Of a DNA stretch of 64,000 nt, positions 61,630 to 64,000 are shown piece after piece. The stretch covers positions 81,557-145,556 of the forward strand of contig NZ_BAGN01000088.1 in the NCBI RefSeq assembly GCF_000308835.1, in the 5' to 3' direction. Each line of letters opens with the position of its first letter. Positions within the stretch are counted from its first letter, which is position 1. The DNA comes from Nocardia vinacea NBRC 16497. Its GTDB lineage: Bacteria > Actinomycetota > Actinomycetes > Mycobacteriales > Mycobacteriaceae. The position numbers were made by a program, and so were the translations under genes. The notes beneath the pieces were generated by a model. It was not told the DNA's origin and ran no database searches. It was given only the letters and a program-made list of their open reading frames with translations.

Positions 61630-62211
61630 TCAGTCGCCCTCGGCGGCAAGGTTTTCGAGCATGTCGGTGGCCCAGCAGACCTGGACCGAGTCGGGGCCCG
61701 CCACGCCCATGGCGGCCATCACGGTGAGCAGCATGCCGGTGCCGAGGAAGCGGCACATCTCCTCGATAGACGCTCCGGTGAGCTCCTTGACCACGGCGTA
61801 GATGCCGCCGAAACGCTTGCGGACGTCCGGGCCGATGGCCGGATCGGAGGCGGCGGCGAAGGCGTGCAGCAGCACGAGGAGTAGTTCGCGTTCGTCGAGG
61901 AACGTCTGGTAGCCCTTGCCGAGCGCCCGCATCTTCTCGTCCTGCGTCGAGTCGGGGGTGATGCCCTCGGCGGCAGCCGCGCGGAAGATGTCCTCTATGC
62001 GGTCGCAGACCCGGTTCGTCGCGGCCAGGAACAGCTGCTGTTTGGTGCCGAAGAGGCGGATGACATACGGCTGCGAGACACCGGCGCGGCGCGCGATCTC
62101 ATCGGTTTTCGTTGCGGCGTAACCGGATTCGGCGAAGGCGGCGACGGCCGCGCGCAGTACTTCCTCGCTGCGTTCGGTGGCGGTCATTCGGGTTCGGGTT
62201 GAACTCGCCAT
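61630..62211 (-). CDS. TetR-family regulator
   Basis: 193 residues from ATG 62211 with GTGGAG upstream. The N-terminal TetR helix-turn-helix is clear: RSEEVLRAAVAAFAESGYAA, TKTDEIARRAGVSQPYVIRL, FGTKQQLFLAA. The ligand-binding part is helical. It is divergent to an MFS drug exporter with about 100 bases between, the standard arrangement in which the regulator represses the pump and itself until the substrate binds. Confidence 0.92.
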   Translation of the reverse strand: MASSTRTRMTATERSEEVLRAAVAAFAESGYAATKTDEIARRAGVSQPYVIRLFGTKQQLFLAATNRVCDRIEDIFRAAAAEGITPDSTQDEKMRALGKGYQTFLDERELLLVLLHAFAAASDPAIGPDVRKRFGGIYAVVKELTGASIEEMCRFLGTGMLLTVMAAMGVAGPDSVQVCWATDMLENLAAEGD

Positions 62212-62243
62212 CGTGCTCCACTTCGTCGGTCGGCCGCTTGCCC

Positions 62244-62297
62244 TTGACATGTTATCAGTCGATGCATACTCTTCGGCTCAGTTAGTTATCAGTCGAT
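62244..62297 (+). promoter_or_regulatory. MFS promoter with repeated TetR operator candidate
   Basis: TTGACA (62244-62249), a 17-base spacer and TACTCT (62267-62272) form a good vegetative promoter reading to the exporter. GTTATCAGTCGAT occurs twice as direct repeats (62251-62263 and 62285-62297), the first inside the spacer and the second downstream. These are the best candidates for the TetR operators. Confidence 0.65.
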
Positions 62298-62314
62298 TAC
62301 AACAAAGGCTGGAC

Positions 62315-63739
62315 ATGTCCGAGACACTCGAAATCGCCGCACCACCGGCCCTCGAAGAGCAACGCATAAGCGGACGTCGATTCGCCGCGGTGTTGGCCGC
62401 CGTCGGCATCCCGATGTTCATGGTCACGCTGGACAACCTGGTGGTGACCAACGCGCTGCCGGTGATCCGCACCGAACTCGGCGCATCGCTGGCCGATCTG
62501 CAATGGTTCGTCAACGCCTACACGCTGTCGTTCGCATCATTGCTGCTCACGGCCACCTCGATTGGCGACCGGCTCGGGCGCCGCCGGGTCTTCCTGTCCG
62601 GTATCGCGCTGTTCACCCTGGCCTCGGCCGCGTGTGCGCTGGCCACCGAACCGTGGATGCTGATCGCCGCGAGGGCCGTTCAAGGCTTCGGAGCCGCCGC
62701 CGTCATGCCGTTGTCGCTGACCTTGCTGTCATCGGCCGTGCCCGAGAAGATGCGTAGCGCCGCCATCGGCATCTGGGGCGGTATCTCCGGACTCGGCGTC
62801 GCGCTCGGTCCGCTGATCGGCGGTGCGGTGGTCGAGGGGCTGAGCTGGCAGTGGATCTTCTGGATCAACGTGCCGATCGGTGTGCTGGTGCTGCCGTTCG
62901 CGGCACGGGTGCTGAGCGAATCGCACGGGCGGGCCAAGCGGCTGGATCCGTTGGGGCTGTTGTTGTCGGCGGGCGGTGTGCTTTCGGTGGTGTGGGGCGT
63001 GATCCACGGCGCTGACGACGGCTGGACCTCGACCGGAGTGCTGTCCACGCTCATCGGCGGTGCGGCGCTGCTCGGCTTGTTGATCGTCTGGGAGCTGCGT
63101 ACATCCGATCCGATGTTGCCGCTGCGGCTGTTCCGCTCCCGTGCCTTCCGGGTGAGCAATGCGACCAGCTTCACCTTCGCGGTCGGTGTTTTCGGTTCGA
63201 TCTTCCTGCTGGCGCAGTACTTTCAGGTCGTCCAGGGCTACGGCCCCCTGCAGTCCGGGATCCGGACCATGCCGTGGACGATGGCGCCGATGGTGGTCGC
63301 TCCGCTCGCCGGTCTGATTGTGGACCGCGTCGGCGCGCGGACGCTGCTGACGGCCGGTCAGATATTGCTGGCGGTGGCGCTGGGCTGGATGGCGGCCGTC
63401 ACTTCGGTCGATGCGAGCTACGGTGCCTTCGTCGGACCGTTCCTGCTCGGTGGCATCGGCATGGGGCTGACGTTCGCGCCCGGCTCCACGGTCGTGATGG
63501 CCAGCGCGAGTGCGGAAGATCGGGCGATGGCCTCGGGCACCAACAGCACCATCCGTGAGGTGGGCGTCGCGATGGGTGTCGCGGTGCTGGCGTCGGTCTT
63601 CGCCTCACACGGCTCCTACACGGACCCGCAGAGTTTCGTCGACGGTCTGATTCCCGCGGTGTGGGTCGGCGCCGCGATCGTCGCGGTGGGCGCGGTGCTT
63701 TCCCGGCTCCTGCCCAGCCGCGTCACCGCCGTGGACTGA
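62315..63739 (+). CDS. DHA2-family (EmrB/QacA-type) MFS drug exporter
   Basis: 474 residues from ATG 62315 with AAAGGC upstream. It has about 14 hydrophobic segments. Family motifs are present: VTLDNLVVTNALPVI in TM1, SIGDRLGRRRVFLSGI (motif A), and GPLIGGAVVEGLSWQWIFWI (motif C), typical of proton-driven DHA2 antiporters that export drugs or cations. The divergent TetR gene probably controls it. The substrate cannot be told from the sequence. Confidence 0.92.
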   Translation: MSETLEIAAPPALEEQRISGRRFAAVLAAVGIPMFMVTLDNLVVTNALPVIRTELGASLADLQWFVNAYTLSFASLLLTATSIGDRLGRRRVFLSGIALFTLASAACALATEPWMLIAARAVQGFGAAAVMPLSLTLLSSAVPEKMRSAAIGIWGGISGLGVALGPLIGGAVVEGLSWQWIFWINVPIGVLVLPFAARVLSESHGRAKRLDPLGLLLSAGGVLSVVWGVIHGADDGWTSTGVLSTLIGGAALLGLLIVWELRTSDPMLPLRLFRSRAFRVSNATSFTFAVGVFGSIFLLAQYFQVVQGYGPLQSGIRTMPWTMAPMVVAPLAGLIVDRVGARTLLTAGQILLAVALGWMAAVTSVDASYGAFVGPFLLGGIGMGLTFAPGSTVVMASASAEDRAMASGTNSTIREVGVAMGVAVLASVFASHGSYTDPQSFVDGLIPAVWVGAAIVAVGAVLSRLLPSRVTAVD

Positions 63740-63747
63740 TCGTCGCG

Positions 63748-64000
63748 GCACTGATCGGAAGCCGTGCGCCCGTCCCGCGTTCACTCGCGTGGGCCGGGTG
63801 CACGGCTGTTTCTGGTTTGGCGGCGGTGGCAGGTGTGCGTCGGTTCTGGGTTGGAGTGATGTGGTGGGTGCGGTGCTTTTCCTGGTGCTCAGCCGTGTTG
63901 CCGGCATGGGCTGATTGGCACGGCACTGATCGGTAGTTGTGCGCCCGTTCCATGTTCAGTGCGTGGGCCGGGTGCACGGCTGTGTTCTGGTTTGGCCGCC
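63748..64000. repeat. Direct repeat of about 78 bp with 174-bp period at the right edge
   Basis: 63748-63825 and 63922-64000 share GGCACTGATCGG, GTGCGCCCGT, CGTGGGCCGGGTGCACGGCT and TTCTGGTTTGGC in the same order. The second copy reaches the window edge, so more units may follow. No gene is supported from 63740 to the end. Confidence 0.6.

Overview
The window reads as chromosome of a high-GC actinobacterium, most likely Nocardia or a close relative in the Mycobacteriales. The grounds are frequent GTG and TTG starts, EspC/WXG100-type proteins of a type VII (ESX) secretion style, a DUF3558-like lipoprotein, and a DUF5753/DUF397 regulator pair with its divergent small-gene operon. No tRNA, rRNA or CRISPR array was seen. 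All family names are assigned from motifs and remembered family features; no search was run.

Layout. 1-1817: an integrase-like fragment cut by the window edge, two exported or membrane proteins and small ORFs. 2114-17026: defence locus 1, an HTH plus N6-adenine methylase plus target-recognition protein facing a four-gene operon (giant YprA/DUF1998-type SF2 helicase with a nuclease-like tail, two RelE-like-domain SF1 helicases, a third SF1 helicase). 17282-18886: a secreted Cys-rich protein, then a graveyard of gene and transposase fragments. 19154-21269: a four-gene ESX-substrate-like cassette bracketed by imperfect 57-bp direct repeats. 21536-24418: a small-gene operon and its divergent DUF5753/DUF397 pair. 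24746-29484: lipoprotein, ESX-like substrates, a possible secreted effector and candidate immunity genes. 29485-31098: AT-rich, with a HEPN (RNALVH) protein. 31230-38722: a DrmD-like SNF2 helicase and DrmMI-like methylase without recognisable drmA, drmB or drmC. 38989-59486: defence locus 2, with a stand-alone specificity protein, Ser/Thr kinase with TPR-like tail, 1759-residue Dna2/Nam7-type helicase, SF2 helicase with a Z-alpha-like N-terminus, a large unknown protein, a YprA/DUF1998-type helicase split into two frames, and a third RelE-like SF1 helicase. 59731-64000: an IS3 fragment, duplicated hairpin sequence, rhodanese and cysteine dioxygenase, and a TetR/MFS pair.

How it fits together. 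Loci 1 and 2 share the same core parts: DNA-methylation or recognition protein, YprA-like helicase with zinc-binding DUF1998 region, and RelE-like SF1 helicase. A 16-bp motif (TGAAAAC, three variable bases, GTCAAT-like) lies in the divergent promoter regions of locus 1 (three copies at its two ends) and between the DrmD-like operon and locus 2 (one copy). This suggests the 2-59 kb stretch is a co-regulated anti-phage island carrying two versions of a multi-helicase modification-linked system that resembles, but is not, canonical DISARM or Pgl/BREX.
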